NCBI GenBank assembly: GCA_050288085.1
Contig: JBNKDD010000118.1
Coordinates: 1 to 16,184 of the forward strand
Origin: JBNKDD01 sp050288085
GTDB lineage: Bacteria; Chloroflexota; Anaerolineae; Aggregatilineales; UBA3940
Length of the DNA stretch: 16,184 nucleotides
Direction of reading: 5' to 3'
Position numbers and translations under genes: made by a program. How positions within the stretch are numbered: the first letter of the stretch is position 1; each line of letters begins with the position of its first letter. Below are positions 7,110 to 12,917 of this stretch, in pieces. A model generated the notes under the pieces. The model worked only from the letters and a program-made list of their open reading frames with translations. It had not been told where the DNA came from and made no database searches.

Positions 7110-8588
7110 ATGAGAATTTTGTTAGTTTACCCTGAGTTCCCGGACACTTTTTGGAGTTTCAAGCATGCGCTCAAGTTTGTCCGCAAAAAGGCGGTTGCAC
7201 CGCCATTAGGCCTGTTGACGGTGGCGGCTATGTTGCCTGCCAGGTGGGAAAAACGGCTGGTTGATCTCAATGTAACCGGCTTGAACCACGAAGACCTGGT
7301 ATGGGCTGACTATGTCTTTATCAGCGCAATGGCCATACAGCGTGATTCGGTTCAAACCGTCATTGCTGAGTGCAAAGAAGTCGGGGTGAAGGTCGTAGCC
7401 GGAGGTCCGTTATTCACAATGGAATATGAGCAATTCCCTGATGTTGATCACCTCGTACTTAATGAAGCTGAATTGACGCTGCCACCCTTTCTGGCAGACC
7501 TGGCTAATGGGTGTGCTCAACCGATCTACACTACAACTGAATACCCGGACATCAGCCAAACTCCAACACCCCTCTGGGAGTTGGTCAATTTCAAACATTA
7601 CGATACGGTCAGCATCCAGTTTTCCCGCGGCTGCCCCTATAACTGTGAGTTCTGCAATGTGACAACCCTATTAGGTCACCGTCCGCGTCTGAAGACCGCT
7701 GCACAGATCATCGCCGAACTGGATGGCCTGTATGACCTGGGCTGGCGAAAAGGTGTCTTCTTTGTGGACGATAACTTTATCGGCAACAAGAAGGAGCTCA
7801 AGTCCACGGTGCTGCCCGCCTTGATCGAATGGCGGAAAGGCAAGGTGGGGATGCCATTTAACACCGAGGCATCCATCAACCTGGCCGACGATCCTGGCCT
7901 GATGCAGCTTATGACAGATGCCGGGTTTACCACAGTTTTTGTTGGCATTGAAACGCCCAACGAAGATAGTTTGATTGAATGCAGCAAGACGCAGAACAAG
8001 GGCCGTGACCTGGTCGAGAGTGTCAAACGACTCCACCGGGCAGGGCTCCAGGTACAGGGCGGCTTCATTGTTGGCTTTGACAGCGATACCCCATCGGTCT
8101 TTCAGCAGCAGATCGATTTCATCCAGCAGAGTGGTGTTGTAACGGCCATGGTAGGGCTACTGCAAGCTCCTCGAGGGACACGTCTACATGAGCGGCTGCA
8201 GCGAGAAGGCCGGATCGCCGATGAATTTTCAGGGGATAATGTGAGTGGCTCGACCAATATCATCCCCGCAATGAACCTGGACACGCTGCGGGAAGGCTAC
8301 CGTGAGATACTCGATCATATTTATACTCCAAAGTTCTATTATGACCGGGTCATCACCTTTCTGCGTGAGTACAAACCACCTCAGATCAAAAGTCCTCTTG
8401 ATTTTCAACACCTGATGGCTTTTTGGCGCTCGATTTATCAACTGGGTATTCGTGGGGCAGAACGTGTGCAGTATTGGAGACTGTTTTTTTGGACTCTATT
8501 CCGGCGTCCGCGGCTATTTCCGCTGGCAATCACACTGGCTATCTATGGTTTCCATTTCCGCAAGGTAGCCGAACTGCATGTAGGCTGA
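7110..8588 (+). CDS. B12-binding-domain radical SAM protein with DUF4070 C-terminus
   Basis: 492 residues from ATG 7110, with AGGAGG (7095-7100) 9 nt upstream. The N-terminal 140 residues (MRILLVYPEFPDTFWSFKHA, APPLGLLTVAAMLP, VDLNV, VVAGGPLFT) form a Rossmann-like cobalamin-binding-type domain, without an evident DxHxxG motif. The radical SAM core follows, with the 4Fe-4S motif CPYNCEFC at Cys175, Cys179 and Cys182, the strand FFVDDNFIGNKKEL and the GGFIVGFDSD turn. The C-terminal part (about 310-450) matches the DUF4070 region found in this class, and the extreme C-terminus is hydrophobic. The class includes the hopanoid methylase HpnP and many uncharacterised members. HpnP identity is not claimed, because generic DUF4070 members look alike. 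The proximity to a desaturase and an SPFH protein makes a membrane-lipid substrate attractive. Confidence 0.9.
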   Translation: MRILLVYPEFPDTFWSFKHALKFVRKKAVAPPLGLLTVAAMLPARWEKRLVDLNVTGLNHEDLVWADYVFISAMAIQRDSVQTVIAECKEVGVKVVAGGPLFTMEYEQFPDVDHLVLNEAELTLPPFLADLANGCAQPIYTTTEYPDISQTPTPLWELVNFKHYDTVSIQFSRGCPYNCEFCNVTTLLGHRPRLKTAAQIIAELDGLYDLGWRKGVFFVDDNFIGNKKELKSTVLPALIEWRKGKVGMPFNTEASINLADDPGLMQLMTDAGFTTVFVGIETPNEDSLIECSKTQNKGRDLVESVKRLHRAGLQVQGGFIVGFDSDTPSVFQQQIDFIQQSGVVTAMVGLLQAPRGTRLHERLQREGRIADEFSGDNVSGSTNIIPAMNLDTLREGYREILDHIYTPKFYYDRVITFLREYKPPQIKSPLDFQHLMAFWRSIYQLGIRGAERVQYWRLFFWTLFRRPRLFPLAITLAIYGFHFRKVAELHVG

Positions 8589-8589
8589 A

Positions 8590-8636
8590 GGTGGCCCTGG
8601 TAGATGGAGTTGTAATGATGGTGAATAGCCGGACAC
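8590..8636 (-). pseudogene. Remnant 5' end of a second BTAD regulator gene
   Basis: Read on the minus strand from a GTG at 8636, the remnant encodes MSGYSPSLQLHLPGPP, against MSGYSPSLQLYLLGPP at the start of the intact regulator. Similarity stops at 8590, one base after the stop codon of the radical SAM gene, so only about 15 codons survive. The ribosome binding site AAGGA and promoter are retained upstream (up to 8702). Nothing resembling the rest of the gene follows. Amino-acid changes (Tyr to His, Leu to Pro) fit relaxed selection. Confidence 0.75.
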
Positions 8637-8673
8637 GCTCACATTCCTTGCGACGCTCTTGAGACTCTACTTC

Positions 8674-8702
8674 ATTATACTAAATTTAGGAAGTCCAAAA
8701 CC
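8674..8702 (-). promoter_or_regulatory. Retained promoter of the regulator remnant
   Basis: The -10 (TATAAT, 8679-8674) and -35 (GGTTTT, 8702-8697) are identical to those of the intact regulator, with the same spacing. If active, it would make an RNA antisense to the end of the radical SAM gene at 7110-8588. The -35 box lies inside the left arm of a 10-bp hairpin (8696-8720), which is not present in the other copy. Confidence 0.5.
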
Positions 8703-8720
8703 GACGTATAGTCGGTTTTG
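8696..8720. other. Perfect 10-bp inverted repeat at the edge of the regulator remnant
   Basis: CAAAACCGAC (8696-8705) and GTCGGTTTTG (8711-8720) are exact reverse complements around the loop GTATA. It lacks a T-run beyond the stem, so termination is uncertain, but its A- and T-rich outer stem could act as a weak bidirectional terminator between the radical SAM gene and the next gene. It overlaps the -35 region of the remnant promoter. Confidence 0.55.
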
Positions 8721-8792
8721 AGTGAAAGTGGCGAAGGTTCAGTAGATAGTCGAAATCTCATAAATATAGTAACTCTACAAAAGAGGCATAAA

Positions 8793-9197
8793 ATGGCACA
8801 AGATGAGAAGAAGGTAAGTTTTAAACAAAGGTGGAATGAAATTAGACAAAGGTGGGATAAAGCCCGTCCAACGAAAAAGATTGTCTTCTGGATTTCGGTA
8901 GCCGTTAGTATTCTAACGATGATTGTTGGCTTCAGTTGGGGGGGATGGGTTACGAGTAGTAAAGCCGAGCTAATGGCTGAGGAGGCCGTTGTCGAGCGCC
9001 TGTCGTTGATTTGTGTTGACCAGTTTAAGCAAGATCCGGAGACAGAGCAGAAGCTCATAGAGTTTGTCGAAACAAGTTCTTACAAACAAGATGATTATGT
9101 CAGAGATCAAGGTTGGGCGACCATGTTTGGTGATGAGGAGCCCGATAAAAACGTTGCCGACGCCTGTGCAAAACTGATCGCGCAGATCGACCAGTAG
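8793..9197 (+). CDS. Uncharacterised single-TM protein, 134 aa
   Basis: ATG 8793 has AGAGG (8782-8786) 6 nt upstream. The N-terminal 30 residues are charged and basic (DEKKVSFKQRWNEIRQRWDK). They are followed by one membrane segment at about 31-54 (IVFWISVAVSILTMIVGFSW) and then GGWVTSSKAELMAEEA. The C-terminal 80 residues should be outside the membrane and contain two cysteines (ICVDQF and DACAKL) plus the motif YVRDQGWATM. I recall an unnamed family in several proteobacteria with the same GGWVT, ICVxxF, GWATM and ACA pattern, in which the two cysteines may form a disulfide. No function is assigned. Compared with its neighbours the gene is richer in Lys/Glu and AT, and it lies between the regulator remnant and the groEL relics, so acquisition by transfer is possible. 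Confidence 0.8.
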   Translation: MAQDEKKVSFKQRWNEIRQRWDKARPTKKIVFWISVAVSILTMIVGFSWGGWVTSSKAELMAEEAVVERLSLICVDQFKQDPETEQKLIEFVETSSYKQDDYVRDQGWATMFGDEEPDKNVADACAKLIAQIDQ

Positions 9198-9452
9198 ACA
9201 AAACAGTCTACCTCAAAATCAGCCTTTCACCAGTTGTCATAGTCCTATGTATCGCATTCACATTACTATGTCTACTCGACTTTCGCCGTTAGTGTAGCCC
9301 TATCTGGAGTTTCGCGTTCTTGCGTCCGTGGAATCGGCGAAACGGCAAATATTGAATATTGGGAAGTACAGGATATTTGTCCAGTGTTTGTTGGTGAGTT
9401 TGATAGTCATGTAGGCTAGTATACCCCTAAATGTCAACAAGACAGATGATGA
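9198..9452. other. 255-bp gap with a short minus-strand frame, otherwise nothing recognisable
   Basis: No confident gene is seen. On the minus strand a 36-codon frame (9410 down to 9300, MTIKLTNKHWTN at its start) is preceded by TATACT, which ends about 11 nt before its ATG, and by TTGACA. It could be a decayed 5' end of a longer gene, but it matches nothing I can name. A 6-bp palindrome (GTAGAC/GTCTAC, 9194-9211) overlaps the stop of the preceding gene and is too weak to call a terminator. Confidence 0.3.
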
Positions 9453-9743
9453 CTCAAGATAATAAATGCAGGGGTGAATGGCCCGGTGATCATTGACAGA
9501 GTAAGGCGCGCCCAGGTAGAAGAAAACGATATGTGCCTGGGCTATGATGTGATGTCGGGTAAGCTTGTCAACATGCTCGAAGCAGGCATTATCGACCCGG
9601 TGAAAGTCACGTGTGGCGCTGTGTCCAATGCGACCAGTATTGCAGCTATGATCCTGACAACCGAGGCATTGGTGACAGACAAGCCTAAAAGGAAGCAGAA
9701 GCAACCCATTAGCCCGAATGGGTACGACGACTTCGATTACTAA
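9453..9743 (+). pseudogene. groEL: groEL relic: C-terminal part of a chaperonin gene
   Basis: The frame from 9453 reads as the final 95 or so residues of the 60-kDa chaperonin GroEL. After KIINAGVNGPVIIDRVR comes MCLGYDVMSGKLVNMLEAGI, then DPVKVTCGAVSNATSIAAMI and LTTEALVTDKPKRK, ending YDDFDY. A full GroEL has about 540 residues, so apical, intermediate and most of the equatorial ATPase regions are absent. An in-frame TGA at 9450-9452 closes the frame upstream. The only possible start is a GTG at 9474 with no convincing binding site, so expression is doubtful. The tail departs from the usual Gly/Met-rich GGM end. An 83-bp inverted-repeat element begins immediately after its stop. A second groEL relic lies 320 bp downstream. 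Confidence 0.85.
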
Positions 9744-9826
9744 TAGGGCTTACGCAGTTGAGTATGGGACAAGGAGCTTAAGCCCTTTGCCCAGGCACAG
9801 CATCAACTTGAATTGCGTGAGTCCTA
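9744..9826. mobile_element. 83-bp MITE-like element with terminal inverted repeats
   Basis: The left end TAGGGCTTACGCAGTT and the reverse complement of the right end, TAGGACTCACGCAATT, agree at 13 of 16 positions. If the outer TA is taken as a duplicated target, the ends are GGGCTTACGCA and GGACTCACGCA with TA on each side, as in IS630/Tc1-type elements. A second, imperfect inverted repeat (GGGACAAGGAGCTT against AAGCCCTTTGCCC) sits inside, so the whole element could fold. It has no coding capacity and begins immediately after the stop codon of the groEL relic. Similar RGGRCTTACGCA ends recur in insertion sequences of other phyla, as far as I recall; the parent family is not certain. Confidence 0.6.
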
Positions 9827-9849
9827 ACCATGTGATCGTAGTATATGAG

Positions 9850-9870
9850 GTGGGGCAATGGCAGCCCCAT
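9850..9870. other. Short GC-rich hairpin upstream of the 42-aa gene
   Basis: TGGGGC (9851-9856) and GCCCCA (9864-9869) pair around AATGGCA, with a possible extra G-U pair outside. No T-run follows. It lies 30 nt before the start codon of the small basic protein and 17 nt before its ribosome binding site, so it could shape the leader of that mRNA. Confidence 0.35.
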
Positions 9871-9901
9871 GAGTCATTGACAGAATGAGGAGTTGACATC
9901 G

Positions 9902-10030
9902 ATGGCAAACAAAAAAGGCAAGGCCAAACGCAAACCATTATCCAAAGGATATCGCAAGTATGTGCGGCGATTGAAGCAAGAGGCTCGGAAGAACGGCACC
10001 ATTTACCGGGGGAATGTGAGGAACAATTGA
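9902..10030 (+). CDS. 42-aa highly basic small protein
   Basis: ATG 9902 has an excellent GAGGAG (9887-9892) 9 nt upstream. The product begins MANKKGKAKRKPLSKGYRKY and continues with VRRLKQEARKNG and a short Asn/Arg tail. About 17 of the 42 residues are Lys or Arg, with only one acidic residue. It has no cysteines, no membrane segment and no signal peptide. Such composition suggests binding to nucleic acid or ribosomes, but no family is recognised. It sits alone between the MITE-like element and a groEL relic, both non-functional, so it is the only plausible working gene in that stretch. The ribosome binding site and the clear biased composition argue against a chance frame. Confidence 0.6.
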   Translation: MANKKGKAKRKPLSKGYRKYVRRLKQEARKNGTIYRGNVRNN

Positions 10031-10065
10031 TTTGATCCGGCGGGGAAGCCTACCTGGGGGATGGC

Positions 10066-10240
10066 AACCATCACCAGACAGTAAGAATGTTAGAAACTCC
10101 AAGAATACCTGGAAAAGCTCGGCGGTGGTCTGGTGGTGATTCAAGTGGGAGCCGTGACCCAAACTGAGCATAAGAGAAAAGCATTGTGCCGAGAACGTGG
10201 TGCACATGATTCATGCTGCAATTGAAGGGAGATTGCACCC
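10066..10240 (+). pseudogene. groEL: groEL relic: middle segment, with stops and a frameshift
   Basis: From 10073 the frame reads T-R-Q-stop-E-C-stop-K-L-Q, then EYLEKLGGGLVVIQVGAVTQ and TEHKRKA. This follows the GroEL consensus [34 protein letters not shown] (around residues 355-395). The stops at 10082-10084 (TAA) and 10091-10093 (TAG) are each one base away from the expected Tyr and Glu codons. After the Lys/Arg stretch the homology passes into another frame (AENVVHMIHAAIEG, matching VEDALHATRAAVEEG), so there is also a frameshift. The relic is clearly dead. In an intact gene this segment would precede the C-terminal piece found at 9453-9743; here it follows it. Confidence 0.8.
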
Positions 10241-10318
10241 AGTGAAGATGTAACGCTTATGAATATGGTAATGACACTTGTAGAGAGTGGCAAGAGTCTG
10301 AGTGAAGGAGAATGCCTC

Positions 10319-10630
10319 ATGACAAACAAACAAAGGATCAAAACCCAGCTATCCAAAAGCCAGATAACAACCGCTGCTCTGACACAGAAGGCGGAATCTG
10401 AACTAGTAGACGTATTCAATCGTATTAACCGTCTGCAGGTGCTTTTGCGCCGATTTGTCCCTTTCGTTGCGAGCGAATCCGCTCAAATCGTCACCCAGAC
10501 TCAGTCCACCTTGAAAACAGCCGGCCCCAAGCTCAGCCGAGTTATGGACTTCCAAAATGCGCAGAATAACCGAGATCGATTAGAGAATTGGAAAAACGAG
10601 GGTGAGAGAACTGAGCATGTCTCAGCATAA
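10319..10630 (+). CDS. Small helical protein, first gene of the glycan operon, 103 aa
   Basis: The start at ATG 10319 (MTNKQRIKTQLSKSQITTAA) is preferred because GAAGGAG lies 8-10 nt upstream; an ATG at 10259 has nothing comparable. The sequence is predicted to be almost all helix: ESELVDVFNRINRLQVLLRR is amphipathic and could form a coiled coil, followed by Ser/Thr/Gln-rich text and a charged end. There is no signal peptide or membrane segment. The last 14 bases overlap the start of the glycosyltransferase gene at 10617, which suggests translational coupling and a shared role. No family is recognised. A partner or scaffold for the downstream glycosyltransferase is inferred from position only. 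Confidence 0.65.
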   Translation: MTNKQRIKTQLSKSQITTAALTQKAESELVDVFNRINRLQVLLRRFVPFVASESAQIVTQTQSTLKTAGPKLSRVMDFQNAQNNRDRLENWKNEGERTEHVSA

Positions 10631-12902
10631 TACCACGAATACATCGAGTAAACGCATCGGATTTATTGGTAACCATCTGCCGCGCCAGTGTGGCATTGCC
10701 ACTTTTACGACCGATTTGTGTGAAGCCATTGCAGCGGAATACAGCGAAACAACGTGCATTGCCTTACCAGTTAATGATATTGCTGGTGGTTATGCCTATC
10801 CACCCCGCGTTCGATTTGAACTTACAGAGAAAGACATTGCCTCCTATCGTCGTGCCGCAGACTTTCTCAATATCAACAATGTTGATCTTGTCTGCCTGCA
10901 ACATGAATATGGAATTTATGGTGGGCCAGCAGGCAGTCACATCCTTGCTCTTTTGCGGGAATTGCACATGCCGATAGTCACAACACTACACACTATTCTG
11001 GAGCAGCCCGATGCTGATCAACTCAAGGTACTACAAGAAGTAGCCACGCTATCTGATCGTGTAGTTGTCATGAGTGAGCGGGGGAGCGAATTCCTAAAGC
11101 GAATCTATGGTGTTTCGGCGAAGAAGATCGATTTCATTCCTCATGGTATCCCCGATGTACCGTTCACCGACTCCAGTTTTCACAAAGATCTATTTGGGGT
11201 CGAGGGTAAAATGGTCTTACTCAGCTTTGGATTGCTATCCAGCAATAAGGGAATTGAAGATGTCATTGCTGCTCTACCTACCATCGTGGCACAATATCCG
11301 AATGTGGTGTACCTCGTCCTCGGCGCAACCCACCCTCATGTTGTGCGAAACGAAGGCGAAACCTATCGCCTGTCTCTGCAGCGACTGGCACGCGACAAAG
11401 GCATCGAAGGCAACGTCATTTTTTACAACCGCTTTGTCACGTTAGGGGAACTAAATCAATTCATTAGTGCGGCAGATATTTATCTCACCCCTTACCTGAA
11501 CGCTGCCCAGATTACCTCCGGCACGCTAGCTTATACTTTGGGCGCGGGCAAAGCCGTGATCTCGACACCCTACTGGTATGCAGAAGAAGTTCTCGCCAAT
11601 GAACGCGGTGTACTCATACCCTTCCATAATTCGGCAAAGCTCGCTGAGGCGGTAATTGACTTGCTCGACAATGAAGCCGAGCGTGATGCGATGCGTAAAC
11701 GAGCCTATATGTTTGGCCGTCAGATGATCTGGCCGCAAGTGGCACGGCGCTACATGGAAAGTTTTGAGCGTGCCCGTGCTGAATGTCGGTATACTTTCCC
11801 TTCCAGCTTCGTGGTTAAACCGTTAGATCAACGTCCGGATGAACTGCCGCCCCTTAAACTCGATCATTTACATCATATGACCGACGACACCGGGATATTG
11901 CAGCACGCCAAATTCACAATCCCTAATTACTATGAGGGTTACTGCATCGACGATAACGCCCGTGCCTTAATTGTAAGTACCTATCTGGCAGAATTGGAGT
12001 TAGGGAGTGGACAAATTTTAGCGCTGACGACCCGGTATCTGGCTTTTATCGCGTACGCTTTTAACAGCGAAACCGGTCGCTTTCGCAATTTTATGGATTA
12101 TCAGCGTCATTGGCTGGAAGAAAATGGATCAGAGGATAGTCATGGTCGCACCTTGTGGGCATTAGGGACTGTGATTGGTCGTTCTAGCACACCAGACCTC
12201 ATAAGCATGGCGAGTTCGCTGTTCGAACAAGCTTTGCCCGCCATCGTTGACACGACCAGCCCACGTGCGTGGGCATTTACGCTGATCGGCATTCACGAAT
12301 ATTTTCGAAGATTTAATGGCGATCGCCTGGTCAGTCAAATGCGTGATGAATTGGCAGAGCGATTGCTCACCCTCTATCAAGCCAATCGTAGAGATGAATG
12401 GCGCTGGTATGAAAGTGGCCTGGCTTATTGCAATGCAGTGCTGCCACTTGCCATGTTAATGTGTGGGCAGTGGATACCAGACGCCAGCATGATGGCAGCC
12501 GGGCTAGAGTCACTCAAATGGTTAGCCAATATCCAACGGTCAGACGGGCCGGGGGGGCACTTTATACCGATCGGCTCCAACGGCTTTTATCAGCATGGGG
12601 GTGAACGAGCCAGATTTGATCAACAGCCAGTAGAGGCACAAACGATGGTATCTGCCTGCCTCGAAGCTTATCAAACTACAGGGGATAAATACTGGCGCAT
12701 GGAAGCCCAGCGTGCCTTCGAGTGGTTTCTAGGACGGAATGATCTCAATCTTCCCGTTTACGATCCGACGACAGGTGGCTGCCGGGATGGACTACACCCC
12801 GACCGAGCGAACGAGAACCAGGGCGCTGAGTCTACCTTAGCGTTTTTACAAGCCTGGTTGGGGCTGCGCCTGACCGAAAATACCTATCAATTAACACGCT
12901 AA
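10617..12902 (+). CDS. GT4-type glycosyltransferase fused to a helical-barrel glycosidase-like domain
   Basis: 761 residues from ATG 10617; a GTG at 10602 would add five. Residues 15-390 form a GT-B glycosyltransferase of GT4 type: KRIGFIGNHLPRQCGIATFT at the N-terminal donor/acceptor fold, CLQHEYGIYGGPAG, IPHGIPD, LLSFGLLSSNKGIEDVIAAL and ITSGTLAYTLGAGKAVISTP. The usual EX7E glutamates of GT4 (see the next gene) are Gln298 and Tyr306 here. Residues about 400-755 are a second, all-helical domain (CIDDNARALIVSTYLAELE, NFMDYQRHWLEENGSEDSHG, RFDQQPVEAQTMVSACLEAY) of six-hairpin/(alpha/alpha)6-barrel character, seen in glycosidases and in epimerase-like proteins. It probably handles the same glycan that the GT domain builds or binds. 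It is cytosolic, with no signal peptide. The next gene starts 15 nt downstream. Confidence 0.88.
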   Translation: MSQHNTTNTSSKRIGFIGNHLPRQCGIATFTTDLCEAIAAEYSETTCIALPVNDIAGGYAYPPRVRFELTEKDIASYRRAADFLNINNVDLVCLQHEYGIYGGPAGSHILALLRELHMPIVTTLHTILEQPDADQLKVLQEVATLSDRVVVMSERGSEFLKRIYGVSAKKIDFIPHGIPDVPFTDSSFHKDLFGVEGKMVLLSFGLLSSNKGIEDVIAALPTIVAQYPNVVYLVLGATHPHVVRNEGETYRLSLQRLARDKGIEGNVIFYNRFVTLGELNQFISAADIYLTPYLNAAQITSGTLAYTLGAGKAVISTPYWYAEEVLANERGVLIPFHNSAKLAEAVIDLLDNEAERDAMRKRAYMFGRQMIWPQVARRYMESFERARAECRYTFPSSFVVKPLDQRPDELPPLKLDHLHHMTDDTGILQHAKFTIPNYYEGYCIDDNARALIVSTYLAELELGSGQILALTTRYLAFIAYAFNSETGRFRNFMDYQRHWLEENGSEDSHGRTLWALGTVIGRSSTPDLISMASSLFEQALPAIVDTTSPRAWAFTLIGIHEYFRRFNGDRLVSQMRDELAERLLTLYQANRRDEWRWYESGLAYCNAVLPLAMLMCGQWIPDASMMAAGLESLKWLANIQRSDGPGGHFIPIGSNGFYQHGGERARFDQQPVEAQTMVSACLEAYQTTGDKYWRMEAQRAFEWFLGRNDLNLPVYDPTTGGCRDGLHPDRANENQGAESTLAFLQAWLGLRLTENTYQLTR

Positions 12903-12917
12903 CGGAAAGGTTAATCA

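Larger units (their letters stand above)
8590..8702 (-). repeat. Dispersed repeat, copy B (regulator promoter and first codons)
   Basis: It aligns gaplessly to 2686-2798. The copy includes a perfect TATAAT (8679-8674, minus strand) and GGTTTT (8702-8697) with a 17-nt spacer, so transcription from it would run toward and antisense to the 3' end of the radical SAM gene. Confidence 0.85.
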
